Below are positions 17,662 through 25,232 of a DNA stretch of 62,049 bases, piece by piece. The stretch is from Candidatus Collinsella stercoripullorum (GTDB lineage Bacteria; Actinomycetota; Coriobacteriia; Coriobacteriales; Coriobacteriaceae). The DNA lies in the NCBI GenBank assembly GCA_019117005.1, contig DXAO01000032.1:1-62049 (forward strand). Direction: 5' to 3'. The notes beneath the pieces are model-generated. The model was given only the letters and a program-made list of their open reading frames with translations, had not been told where the DNA came from and searched no databases. Within the stretch, counting starts at the first letter, position 1, and every line of letters starts with the position of its first letter. The position numbers and the translations under genes are program-made.

Positions 17662-17690
17662 CGCCGCCGACACCGCATCCGCCCACCGAT

Positions 17691-17729
17691 CGGACCCGGG
17701 CCCGGCCGAGCGCGCCGGACCCGGGTCCG
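17691..17729 (+). terminator. Rho-independent-like terminator after the M18 peptidase
   Basis: CGGACCCGGG (17691-17700) pairs with CCCGGGTCCG (17720-17729), followed at once by CTGTTTC. The stem is long and GC-rich; the T-run is short. Confidence 0.6.
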
Positions 17730-17875
17730 CTGTTTCACGCGCAGAAGGCGGCGCCGGAGGCGGTGCGGCGCCCGCTCGTAGCGGATTGCCCCGCGCGGCC
17801 GCGACACGCGGGGACCCGACCGGGCGCCTCGCCATCGGGTATCATCGTGGGCGCACGACGAACCCAGGAGGCCCC

Positions 17876-18682
17876 ATGCTGCAGGTCATCATCTCCCCCG
17901 CCAAGCAGATGCGCGTCGCAGCCGACGCATTCGCACCGCGCGGCATCCCGCCGTTTCCCGAACGCACGGAGCGCCTCGTCCGCGAGCTGCGCGACATCGA
18001 GCGCAGGCAGGGCCCCGAAGGGCTGAAGGCGCTCTGGCGCGTGAACGACAAGCTCCTCGCCGAGAACATCGAGCGGCTGCACGGATTCGAGCCCGTGTCC
18101 CACGAGGTGCAGCTGGACGACCCGGCGGTCGCGCGCCTCGTCTCCCCCGCCGCGTTCTCATACGTGGGCATCCAGTACCGCAGCATGGCGCCGGAGGTCA
18201 TGGGGTTCTCCGAGCTCGAATGGCTGCAGGCACATCTTTGGGTGCTCTCCGGCCTGTACGGCTGCGTGCGCCCGTTCGACGCCGTGCAGCCCTACCGCCT
18301 GGAGATGGGCGCGAAGCTCGCCGTCGACGGCGCCCGCGACCTCTATGCCTTCTGGGGCGACCGGCTGGTGCAGGCGATGTGCGCCGATGGCCCCACATGC
18401 GCGGTGAACCTGGCGAGCGTCGAGTACGCCAAGGCGGTGCTGCCCCATCTTCCGGCAGGCTCACACGCCGTGACCTGCATCTTCGGTGAGGAGCTGCGCG
18501 CCGGCAAGCCGGTGCAGCGCGCCACGGCGTCCAAGATCGCGCGCGGCTCGATGGTCCGGTGGATGGCCGAGAACGGCATAGAGCGAGCAGAGGACCTGGT
18601 CCGCTTCGACGTAGGCTACGCCTACGCACCGGAGCTCTCGTCCGAGGACGGCCGCACGCTCGTGTTCATGAAGCGCGCCTGA
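17876..18682 (+). CDS. yaaA: Peroxide stress protein YaaA (DUF328)
   Basis: A 268-aa protein of the YaaA/UPF0246 family, which in E. coli lowers free intracellular iron and protects DNA from Fenton damage during peroxide stress. The start MLQVIISPAKQMR is diagnostic, as are QYRSMAPEVMGFSE, LYGCVRPFDAVQPYRLEMG, FWGD, NLASVEYAKA and a C-terminal FDVGYAYAPELSSEDGRTLVFMK. Length is typical (about 250-260). ATG at 17876 has CAGGAGG with good spacing; the longer frame upstream is not supported. No operon partner is evident. Confidence 0.93.
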   Translation: MLQVIISPAKQMRVAADAFAPRGIPPFPERTERLVRELRDIERRQGPEGLKALWRVNDKLLAENIERLHGFEPVSHEVQLDDPAVARLVSPAAFSYVGIQYRSMAPEVMGFSELEWLQAHLWVLSGLYGCVRPFDAVQPYRLEMGAKLAVDGARDLYAFWGDRLVQAMCADGPTCAVNLASVEYAKAVLPHLPAGSHAVTCIFGEELRAGKPVQRATASKIARGSMVRWMAENGIERAEDLVRFDVGYAYAPELSSEDGRTLVFMKRA

Positions 18683-18869
18683 CACGCGATCGGGGGGCGC
18701 CGATCGACGCGTTTCACCTGGTTCGGAAGGTGCCTGCATCGCACCGAAAACCAGCGACAGACTCGTGATGCACGTTTTCGAGGGAACCTCTGGGACGGGG
18801 CGGGGCGGGCAGATATGTCCCGCCGCAGGAGCGCCGAACGCGAAGGCCCGGGCGTTCAGAAACGCTCCG

Positions 18870-18947
18870 GGGAGACATGGGTCAAAATGACCCCGTCCCA
18901 GAATAAAATGGACCGTGGGAGACATGACTAAAAATGACCCCGTCCCA
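18870..18947. repeat. Paired dispersed repeat, family C
   Basis: Two head-to-tail units of about 31 bases, at 18870-18900 and 18917-18947, both starting GGGAGACATG and ending AAAATGACCCCGTCCCA. The complement reads TGGGACGGGGTCATTTT. They fill part of the 18683-19090 gap just upstream of the thiamine promoter. GGGACGGGG also appears at 18786 and, with GTCT, at 28823. Confidence 0.6.
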
Positions 18948-18963
18948 AAATGACCCGCGGCAC

Positions 18964-18969
18964 TATAAT
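18964..18969 (+). promoter_or_regulatory. Probable -10 element of the thiamine operon
   Basis: A perfect TATAAT lies 22 bases ahead of the TPP riboswitch. No good -35 is found 16-18 bases upstream, where the family C repeat ends, so an activator or an extended element may compensate. Confidence 0.5.
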
Positions 18970-18991
18970 CGAATCTCACAATCGCATATCA

Positions 18992-19083
18992 CGGGGAGCT
19001 TGCAGGACACCACGGCAGGCTGAGAGGGGGCGCCGCCCGCCCCGACCCGACGAACCTGATATGGGTAATGCCAACGAAGGGAG
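18992..19083 (+). promoter_or_regulatory. TPP riboswitch (THI element)
   Basis: The conserved parts of the thiamine pyrophosphate riboswitch appear in order: CGGGGAGCTTGCAGG, GCAGGCTGAGAGGG, GACCCGACGAACCTGAT, ATGGGTAATGCCAACGAAGG. The P1 stem pairs the 5' end with the 3' end. The 3' end CGAAGGGAG is also the ribosome-binding site of thiC, so TPP binding should hide it and block translation of thiC. The variable P3 arm is short and GC-rich. Confidence 0.95.
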
Positions 19084-19090
19084 CATGCGT

Positions 19091-20422
19091 ATGGACGCAT
19101 CCACTGACCGCAACCTGATCACACAGCTCGACTACGCGCGGGCCGGCGTCGTCACCGACGCCATGCGCGCCGTGGCCGAGCGCGAGCACCGCGACCCGGA
19201 GTTCATCCGGGCGGGCGTGGCCGCGGGCCGCATCGCCATCCCGGCCAACATCCGCCACCTGGAGCGCGGGCTCGAGCCCCGCGGCGTGGGCGAGGGCCTG
19301 TCCACCAAGGTGAACGTGAACCTGGGCATCTCCGGCGACGTCGCCGACGCCGACGTCGAGTGGGAGAAGGTGGCGATAGCGGAGCGGTTCGGCGCCGACG
19401 CCATCATGGACCTCTCCAACTCCGGCAAGACGCGCTTCTTCCGCCAGCAGCTCGTGGAGCGCACCCCGCTCATGGTGGGCACCGTCCCGATGTACGACGC
19501 CATCGGCTACATGGAGAAGCCGCTCGTCGAGCTGACCGTCGACGACCTGCTCGAGGTCACGCGCGCCCACGCCGAGGACGGCGTGGACTTCCTCACCATC
19601 CACTGCGGCATCAACAGGAGCGTCGTCAAGACCTTCAAGGAGACCGGCCGCCTCATGAACATCGTGAGCCGCGGCGGCTCGCTGCTGTTCGGCTGGATGG
19701 AGGTCACCGGCAACGAGAACCCCTTCTACGAGTACTACGACGAGATCCTGAAGATCTGCCACGAGTACGACGTCACCATCTCGCTCGGCGACTCCTGCCG
19801 CCCGGGATGCCTGTACGACGCCAACGACGCGGTGGAGACCGCCGAGATGATCGAGCTCGGCAAGCTCACCAAGCGCGCCTGGGACGCCGGCGTCCAGGTG
19901 ATGATCGAGGGCCCCGGGCACATGCCCATCAACGAGATCGAGGCCAACGTGCGCATGGAGAAGAGCCTGTGCCACAACGCGCCCTACTACGTGCTGGGCC
20001 CGCTCGTGACCGACATCGGCGTGGGGTACGACCACATCACCGCGGCGATCGGCGGGGCCGTCAGCGCGAGCGCCGGCGCGGACTTCCTGTGCTACGTGAC
20101 GCCCGCCGAGCACCTGTGCCTGCCGAACGCGCAGGACGTGCTCGACGGCCTCATCGCCACGAAGATCGCCGCGCACGCCGCCGATATCGCCAAGGGCGTG
20201 CCCGGCGCGCAGGATGTCGACAACCGCATGGGCGACGCCCGCCGGCGCCTCGCCTGGGACGAGATGTGGACCTACGCGCTCGACCCGGTGACGTCGAAGG
20301 CGCGCTACGAGGCCTCCCCCGCCTCCACCGAGGGCACCTGCACCATGTGCGGCAAGATGTGCGCCGTGCGCACGGTCAACAAGGTGTTCGAGGGGACGAC
20401 CATCGACCTCGACGCGCAGTAG
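19091..20422 (+). CDS. thiC: Phosphomethylpyrimidine synthase ThiC
   Basis: ThiC is a radical SAM enzyme that converts aminoimidazole ribotide to hydroxymethylpyrimidine phosphate for thiamine. The 443-aa protein is the short form common in anaerobes. It shows NVNLGISGD, DLSNSGKTRFFR, MEGPGHMP-like IEGPGHMPINEIEANV, ITAAIGGAVSASAGADFLCYVTPAEHL (in parts), and a C-terminal cluster motif CTMCGKMC. Here the cysteines are spaced CX2CX3C, where the E. coli type is CX2CX4C; this may be normal for the short form. Start: ATG at 19091 lies seven bases past AAGGGAG; the ATG at 19085 is too close to it. First gene of thiC-thiM-thiE-thiD. Confidence 0.96.
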   Translation: MDASTDRNLITQLDYARAGVVTDAMRAVAEREHRDPEFIRAGVAAGRIAIPANIRHLERGLEPRGVGEGLSTKVNVNLGISGDVADADVEWEKVAIAERFGADAIMDLSNSGKTRFFRQQLVERTPLMVGTVPMYDAIGYMEKPLVELTVDDLLEVTRAHAEDGVDFLTIHCGINRSVVKTFKETGRLMNIVSRGGSLLFGWMEVTGNENPFYEYYDEILKICHEYDVTISLGDSCRPGCLYDANDAVETAEMIELGKLTKRAWDAGVQVMIEGPGHMPINEIEANVRMEKSLCHNAPYYVLGPLVTDIGVGYDHITAAIGGAVSASAGADFLCYVTPAEHLCLPNAQDVLDGLIATKIAAHAADIAKGVPGAQDVDNRMGDARRRLAWDEMWTYALDPVTSKARYEASPASTEGTCTMCGKMCAVRTVNKVFEGTTIDLDAQ

Positions 20423-20436
20423 CGGATACACCCGCC

Positions 20437-20472
20437 GGCCCCGCGGCCGGCGGCGGGCGCGGCCGCGGGGCC
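20437..20472 (+). terminator. Hairpin between thiC and thiM
   Basis: GGCCCCGCGGCC (20437-20448) is the inverse of GGCCGCGGGGCC (20461-20472), a 12-bp stem. There is no U-run and the downstream genes share the pathway, so it more likely tunes expression or protects RNA than ends the transcript. Confidence 0.45.
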
Positions 20473-20550
20473 GACGCCCGCAGGACACGATAGGAACCCA
20501 TCCGGGGGCCGGGCGAGAGACCCGCCCCCATCTCAGAGAGGAATACCACC

Positions 20551-21384
20551 ATGGATATGGCAGAACTCGGCCGCGCACTCGACAACGTCCGCGCCACCGT
20601 GCCGCTCGTGCACTGCATCACCAACTACGTGACGGTCAACGACTGCGCCAACGCGCTGCTCGCGTGCGGCGGCTCCCCCATCATGAGCGACGAGCCCGAC
20701 GACGTGGAGGACATCACCTCGATCTGCGGCGGCCTCGTGCTGAACATCGGCACGCTCAACCGGCGCAGCATCGAGGGCATGCGCGTGGCCGGCAGGCGCG
20801 CGGGCGAGCTGGGCCACGCGATCGTGCTCGACCCCGTGGGCGCCGGCGCATCCAAGCTGCGCACCGACACGGCGGCGGAGCTCATCGACACGCTGCCCGT
20901 CACGGTCGTACGCGGCAACATGAGCGAGATCAAGACCATCGCCGGCTCCGCCGCGGCGACCCGCGGCGTCGACGTCAACCCCGATGACGCCGTGACCGAG
21001 GACAACCTCGCCGCGAGCGCCGAGTTCGCCCGCAGCCTCGCCGCCAAGCTCGGCGCCGTCGTGGCCATCACGGGTGCCATCGACATCGTCGCCTCCGCGG
21101 ACCGCGCGGTCGCCATCCGCAACGGCGTGGCGACCATGGGCAAGATCACCGGCACCGGCTGCATGCTCACCTGCGTCGCCGCCGCGTATGCCGTCGCCAA
21201 CCCCGACGACGTCTTCGGCGCGACCGTCGCCGCCGTCGCGGGCCACGGTCTTGCCGGCGAGGTCGCCGCGGCGCGCATGGCGCCCGCCGACGGCAACGGC
21301 AGCTTCCGCACCTACCTGCTCGACGCCATCTGCAACATGTCCGCCGATCGGCTCATGGCCGGCGCCAAGATCGAGGAGCTGTGA
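20551..21384 (+). CDS. thiM: Hydroxyethylthiazole kinase
   Basis: ThiM phosphorylates salvaged 4-methyl-5-hydroxyethylthiazole. The 277-aa ribokinase-fold protein has LVHCITNYVTVNDCANALLACGGSPIMSDE near the start, LVLNIGTL, IVLDPVGAGAS, VRGNMSEI, and the anion-hole motif GKITGTGCMLTC. Length is typical (about 265-275). ATG at 20551 has GAGAGGAA ahead. Its stop overlaps the next start (TGATG). As no thiazole-synthesis genes (thiG, thiH) are in the window, the thiazole may come from salvage. Confidence 0.96.
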   Translation: MDMAELGRALDNVRATVPLVHCITNYVTVNDCANALLACGGSPIMSDEPDDVEDITSICGGLVLNIGTLNRRSIEGMRVAGRRAGELGHAIVLDPVGAGASKLRTDTAAELIDTLPVTVVRGNMSEIKTIAGSAAATRGVDVNPDDAVTEDNLAASAEFARSLAAKLGAVVAITGAIDIVASADRAVAIRNGVATMGKITGTGCMLTCVAAAYAVANPDDVFGATVAAVAGHGLAGEVAAARMAPADGNGSFRTYLLDAICNMSADRLMAGAKIEEL

Positions 21385-22058
21385 TGCCGGCCGCCCAGCG
21401 CGGCCCCTGGACGCCGGCGGATATCCGTCGCGGCATGCTGCTGTATGCCGTGACGGACTCCGCCTGGCTGCACGGCCGCACGCTCGCCTCGTGCGTGCGC
21501 GAGGCGCTCGCGGGAGGCGCGACCTTCGTCCAGCTGCGCGAGAAGCATATGACGACCGATGAGCTCGTGGAGGAAGCGAGGACGATCCTCCCCATCTGCC
21601 GCGAGGCGCGCGTCCCGTTCCTGATCGACGACGACGTCGAGGCGGCGCGGCTCGTCGGCGCCGACGGCGTGCATGTCGGCCAATCCGACACGGCCTGCGC
21701 CGAGGCGCGCCGCATCCTCGGCCCCGACGCCATCGTCGGCGTCTCCGCGCAGACCGTGGAGCAGGCGGTCGCCGCCGAGCAGGCGGGCGCCGACTACCTC
21801 GGTGTGGGCGCGCTCATCCCCACGCCCACCAAGCCCGACGCCGTCGACGTCACGCCCGAGGAGCTCGCACACATCTGCCGCGCCGTCGGGATTCCCGTCG
21901 TCGGCATCGGCGGCCTGCACCTGAGCACGGTCGACATCCTCGACGGGACCGGTGCCGCCGGCGCAGCCGTGGTTTCCGCGATCTTCGCCGCCGAGGATAT
22001 CGAGGGGGACACGCGCGAGCTGGCCGGCAAGCTCTCCCGCATGGCCCTCGCGCGCTGA
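21384..22058 (+). CDS. thiE: Thiamine-phosphate synthase
   Basis: ThiE joins hydroxymethylpyrimidine diphosphate with thiazole phosphate to form thiamine phosphate. The 224-aa TIM-barrel protein shows FVQLREKHMTTDEL, PFLIDDDVEAARLVGADGVHVGQSD, GVSAQTVEQA, DYLGVGALIPTPTKPDA and PVVGIGGL. Usually this motif reads GPIFPTPTK, so ALIPTPTK is a mild variant. Start: ATG at 21384 overlaps the thiM stop by one base and has GAGGAG ahead within thiM; GTG at 21381 is less likely. Translation is probably coupled. Confidence 0.95.
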   Translation: MPAAQRGPWTPADIRRGMLLYAVTDSAWLHGRTLASCVREALAGGATFVQLREKHMTTDELVEEARTILPICREARVPFLIDDDVEAARLVGADGVHVGQSDTACAEARRILGPDAIVGVSAQTVEQAVAAEQAGADYLGVGALIPTPTKPDAVDVTPEELAHICRAVGIPVVGIGGLHLSTVDILDGTGAAGAAVVSAIFAAEDIEGDTRELAGKLSRMALAR

Positions 22059-22115
22059 CGGCGGCGGATGCCGTCCGCACCCACCCCACGTGACGCAACG
22101 AGAAGGAGGTTGACG

Positions 22116-22931
22116 ATGGACACGTTCCGCGTTCCCGCCGTGCTTTCCATCGCGGGCTCGGATTCGAGCGGCGGCGCCGGCATCCAGGCGGACATCAAGA
22201 CGATCGCCGCCCACGGGCTGTTCGCCGAGACCGCCATCACGGCGCTCACCGCGCAGAACACCACGGGCGTCCGCGACGTGCTCGAGGCGACGCCCGAGTT
22301 CGTCGGCGAGCAGATCGACGCGGTGTTCGAGGACATCCCGCCTGCGGCGGTCAAGATCGGCATGGTGTCGTCGGCCGCCATCATCGAGACGATCGCGCAG
22401 CGTCTCGAGCGCTGGCACGCCGTCGACATCGTGGTCGACCCCGTCATGGTCGCCACATCGGGGGCCCGCCTCATCAACGGGGACGCCACGGCGGCGCTCA
22501 CGCGCGACCTGCTGCCGCTCGCCCGCGTGATCACGCCCAACATGCCGGAGGCGTCCGCGCTCACCGGCAGGGCGATCTCCGATGCCGCCGGGCAGGAGGC
22601 CGCGGCGCGCGAGCTCTCCGCCCGCTTCGGCTGCGCCGTGCTCGTCAAGGGCGGCCACGGCGTCGCCGACGCCAACGACGTGCTCGCCGAGCCCGCGGGC
22701 ACAGCAGGGCCGCGCATCACCTGGTTCCGGCACGAGCGCATCGGGACCGGGAACACGCATGGCACCGGATGCACGCTCTCGTCCGCCATCGCCTGCGGGC
22801 TGGCGCAGGGCCTCGAGCTCGCCGCCGCCGTCGAGCAGGCCAAGGCCTACCTCACGGGAGCGCTCGCCGCGGGCCTCGACCTGGGCCGCGGCTCGGGTCC
22901 CGTCGACCACATGTGGCGCCACCGCGGTTGA
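22116..22931 (+). CDS. thiD: Hydroxymethylpyrimidine/phosphomethylpyrimidine kinase
   Basis: ThiD phosphorylates hydroxymethylpyrimidine twice to the diphosphate used by ThiE. The 271-aa ribokinase-fold protein has VLSIAGSDSSGGAGIQADIK near the N-terminus, ALTAQNTTGV, IVVDPVMVATSGARL and GTGNTHGTGCTLSSAIA with the catalytic anion hole. ATG at 22116 follows AGAAGGAGG. It is the last gene of the operon and ends 43 bases before the convergent AEC transporter gene. No thiN or tenA gene is present here. Confidence 0.96.
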   Translation: MDTFRVPAVLSIAGSDSSGGAGIQADIKTIAAHGLFAETAITALTAQNTTGVRDVLEATPEFVGEQIDAVFEDIPPAAVKIGMVSSAAIIETIAQRLERWHAVDIVVDPVMVATSGARLINGDATAALTRDLLPLARVITPNMPEASALTGRAISDAAGQEAAARELSARFGCAVLVKGGHGVADANDVLAEPAGTAGPRITWFRHERIGTGNTHGTGCTLSSAIACGLAQGLELAAAVEQAKAYLTGALAAGLDLGRGSGPVDHMWRHRG

Positions 22932-22974
22932 CGTCCGGTGTCCTCATCGATGCGCCGGCGCGGCTACAAGGCCC

Positions 22975-23892
22975 CTACCACACCAGGGAGAGCGCCGTGC
23001 ACACGCCGGGCACGGTCACCAGCGAGAGCAGCGTGGAGCTGAGCACCAGCTCGGAGGCGAAGGGGGCGTCGCCGCGGTACTTGGCCGCCAGCATGGCGGT
23101 GGTGCTCGCCGCGGGCATGGCCGTCAGGAGGATGGACACCTGCGCGGTGAGCGGGTCCACCGGCAGCACGAGCAGCAGCCCCGCCACGCACAGCGGGATC
23201 AGAACGAGCCGGTACAGGCTGTAGGTGAGCACCTCGCGGTTCACCACGTCGCGCAGGCGGCAGTCCGACAGGATGCCCCCGACCGCCACCATGCCCAGCG
23301 CCGTCGAGCAGTCGGAGAGCGCCGACACCGTCGCCGTCACGGGGGCGGGCAGCTGGATGCCGGCGGTGTAGAGCCCCATCACCCCGATGCCGATGGCGAT
23401 CGAGACGATGCAGGGATGCGTGGCGAGCTTGCGCAGCACGTCGCGCCCGCTCGAGTCGGTGAACATGCTCAGGCCGTAGGACCACATGAACACGCGCTGC
23501 GGGATGAGGAAGATGGAGGCCAGAAGCAGGCCGCGCGACCCGAAGTACGCCGCGGCGATGGGCATGCCGATGAGCCCCGCGTTGGAGACCATGGTGGCGT
23601 AGCGCAGGCACACGCGGTGGTCCGGGGACGTCCCGCGGTAGAAGACGTGGTTCCACAGCCAGTAGAACACCTGGATGCCGCAGGACACCAGGAACGCGCC
23701 GAGGGTCTGCTCGACCACCGTGGGCGTGAGCTCGACCTGGAACGAGTCCAGGATGGAGGCGGGAAGGATGACCGCGAACAGCAGGTCGATGAGCTGCTCG
23801 CGCGTCTTCGGGCTGAGCATGCCCTTGCGCCCGCAGAGAAACCCGATCCCCGTCAGCAGGAAGATCTCGATCTGGATGCTCGCCGTCTCCAC
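22975..23892 (-). CDS. AEC family transporter (auxin efflux carrier-type)
   Basis: A 305-aa integral membrane protein of the auxin-efflux-carrier family, with about ten hydrophobic segments in two halves. Bacterial members move small acids such as malate, malonate or other carboxylates. Visible family features are an N-terminal FLLTGIGFLCGRKGML, the half-way loop, and LPVDPLTAQVSILLTAMPAAS near the C-terminal half. Start: GTG at 23892 with GGGGGAG ahead; the upstream extension is Arg-rich and unlikely. It is divergent from a LysR gene, with two palindromes between them, so that regulator probably controls it. Substrate unknown. Confidence 0.85.
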   Translation of the reverse strand: METASIQIEIFLLTGIGFLCGRKGMLSPKTREQLIDLLFAVILPASILDSFQVELTPTVVEQTLGAFLVSCGIQVFYWLWNHVFYRGTSPDHRVCLRYATMVSNAGLIGMPIAAAYFGSRGLLLASIFLIPQRVFMWSYGLSMFTDSSGRDVLRKLATHPCIVSIAIGIGVMGLYTAGIQLPAPVTATVSALSDCSTALGMVAVGGILSDCRLRDVVNREVLTYSLYRLVLIPLCVAGLLLVLPVDPLTAQVSILLTAMPAASTTAMLAAKYRGDAPFASELVLSSTLLSLVTVPGVCTALSLVW

Positions 23893-23972
23893 GCGTCTCC
23901 CCCGTCCCCTCGGCCCCCGTGCGGCCCGTCGCCTACATCCGCGCAGCAGTATCGCGCGGGGAGCCGGGGGCA

Positions 23973-24016
23973 TAAAGCGGATTCTCCTCCGCTTTAATAT
24001 CGTCATCTCCGATATT
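23973..24016. promoter_or_regulatory. Two abutting palindromes between the AEC and LysR genes
   Basis: TAAAGCGGA-TTCTCC-TCCGCTTTA (23973-23996) is a perfect 9-bp inverted repeat. AATATCG-TCATCTC-CGATATT (23996-24016) is a perfect 7-bp inverted repeat with the spacing typical of LysR sites (T-N11-A). Both lie in the only AT-rich part of the divergent region, so they are good operator candidates. Confidence 0.55.
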
Positions 24017-24069
24017 ATGGGGGCGATGGAACCGATCGGGAAGACGGCGCCGCCGATCGCGAAACGAAG

Positions 24070-24129
24070 CCGGTCGGAAGGACGACGGAACCGGTCGGAG
24101 GGTCGGAACCGGTCGGGAGGACGACGGAA
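24070..24129. repeat. Three-unit tandem repeat upstream of the LysR gene
   Basis: Units of 21, 18 and 21 bases, each starting CCGGTCGG; units one and three share GGACGACGGAA at their ends. They lie in the untranslated leader 33-92 bases before the LysR start codon. Confidence 0.55.
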
Positions 24130-24161
24130 CCGGCCCGCGCGACCGCGAAGGGAGACCCGCC

Positions 24162-25055
24162 ATGCCCATGCGCCAAGAGGACCTCGAGACCTTCGTCGCC
24201 GTCGCCGAGTCCGGCACCATCGCCGCCGCGGCCGAGCACCTCTTCATCACCCAGAGCACGGCCAGCGAGCGCATCCGGTCGCTGGAGGCCGACATCGGCC
24301 ACAAGCTCGTCGAGCGCCGCCGCGGCGTGCGCAAGGTGGCGCTCACGCCCGCCGGCGAGCGGCTCGTCCCCATCGCGAGCGCCATCCTGTCGCTCTACGA
24401 CGAGGCGGCCCGCGTGGATATGCGCCCGCGGCGGCAGCGGCTCATCGTGGCGGCGGCGGACTCCCTGAACGGGCACCTGCTGATCCCCTTCTACCGGGCC
24501 TTCATAGCCGACCACCCCGACATCCTCCTGGAGCTGCGCACGAGCATGTCGCCGGTCATCAACCGCGAGGTGGAGGAGCGCGTCGCCGACGTCGGCCTCG
24601 CCTTCTCGCTGGAGCGCTACCCCGACCTCGCGGCGCGCGAGCTGTTCCGGGACCGGTGGGTCATCCTCTGCCACCGCGACAGCGCGTTCGCCCGCAGCGG
24701 ACGGGCCGCCGACCTCGCCGGGGAGCACGAGATCAACACCCATTACTCCCCCGACTACCAGACCTGGCACCGCCATTACTTCGCCCGCTTCGCGCACCCC
24801 AAGATCACCGTCGGCACCGCATCGCAGCTGGGCGCCTTCATGGATGCGCCCGAGAGCTGGTGCATAGCGCCCCAGTCCATCGCGCGCCCGCTCACCGAGC
24901 GCCATCCGGAGCTGGTGATGCGCCACCCCACCGAGGAGCCCCCCGCGCGCGTCGCGCGCATCCTGGTGCACACGTCCCTGGGCGACGACAAGGGCCGCCT
25001 GGTCTCCATGTTCGAGTCCGAGCTGCGTGCCTACATCGCGACGCTGGACCTCTGA
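24162..25055 (+). CDS. LysR family transcriptional regulator
   Basis: A 297-aa LysR-type regulator. The N-terminal helix-turn-helix covers about residues 1-60 (FVAVAESGTIAAAAEHLFITQSTASERIRSLE) with the linker helix following; residues 90-290 form the periplasmic-binding-protein-like effector domain. ATG at 24162 has GAAGGGAG upstream. It is divergent from the AEC transporter and shares its regulatory region, so control of that gene and of itself is likely. The co-inducer is unknown. Confidence 0.88.
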   Translation: MPMRQEDLETFVAVAESGTIAAAAEHLFITQSTASERIRSLEADIGHKLVERRRGVRKVALTPAGERLVPIASAILSLYDEAARVDMRPRRQRLIVAAADSLNGHLLIPFYRAFIADHPDILLELRTSMSPVINREVEERVADVGLAFSLERYPDLAARELFRDRWVILCHRDSAFARSGRAADLAGEHEINTHYSPDYQTWHRHYFARFAHPKITVGTASQLGAFMDAPESWCIAPQSIARPLTERHPELVMRHPTEEPPARVARILVHTSLGDDKGRLVSMFESELRAYIATLDL

Positions 25056-25232
25056 GCGCGGGATGGCACGAGGCGCCGCGGTCGCGGGGACGCATCGGGC
25101 CGCGGCAACGGCACGGGTTCGGAACGGCACCAGGGGGAGAGGGGAACGCCCGGAGAACGTATCCTCTGCTAGGTTGACCGGAAGTTTCGTTCGACCCAGC
25201 GCGAACCGCGCTCCGGAGAAATCGGGGTACCC

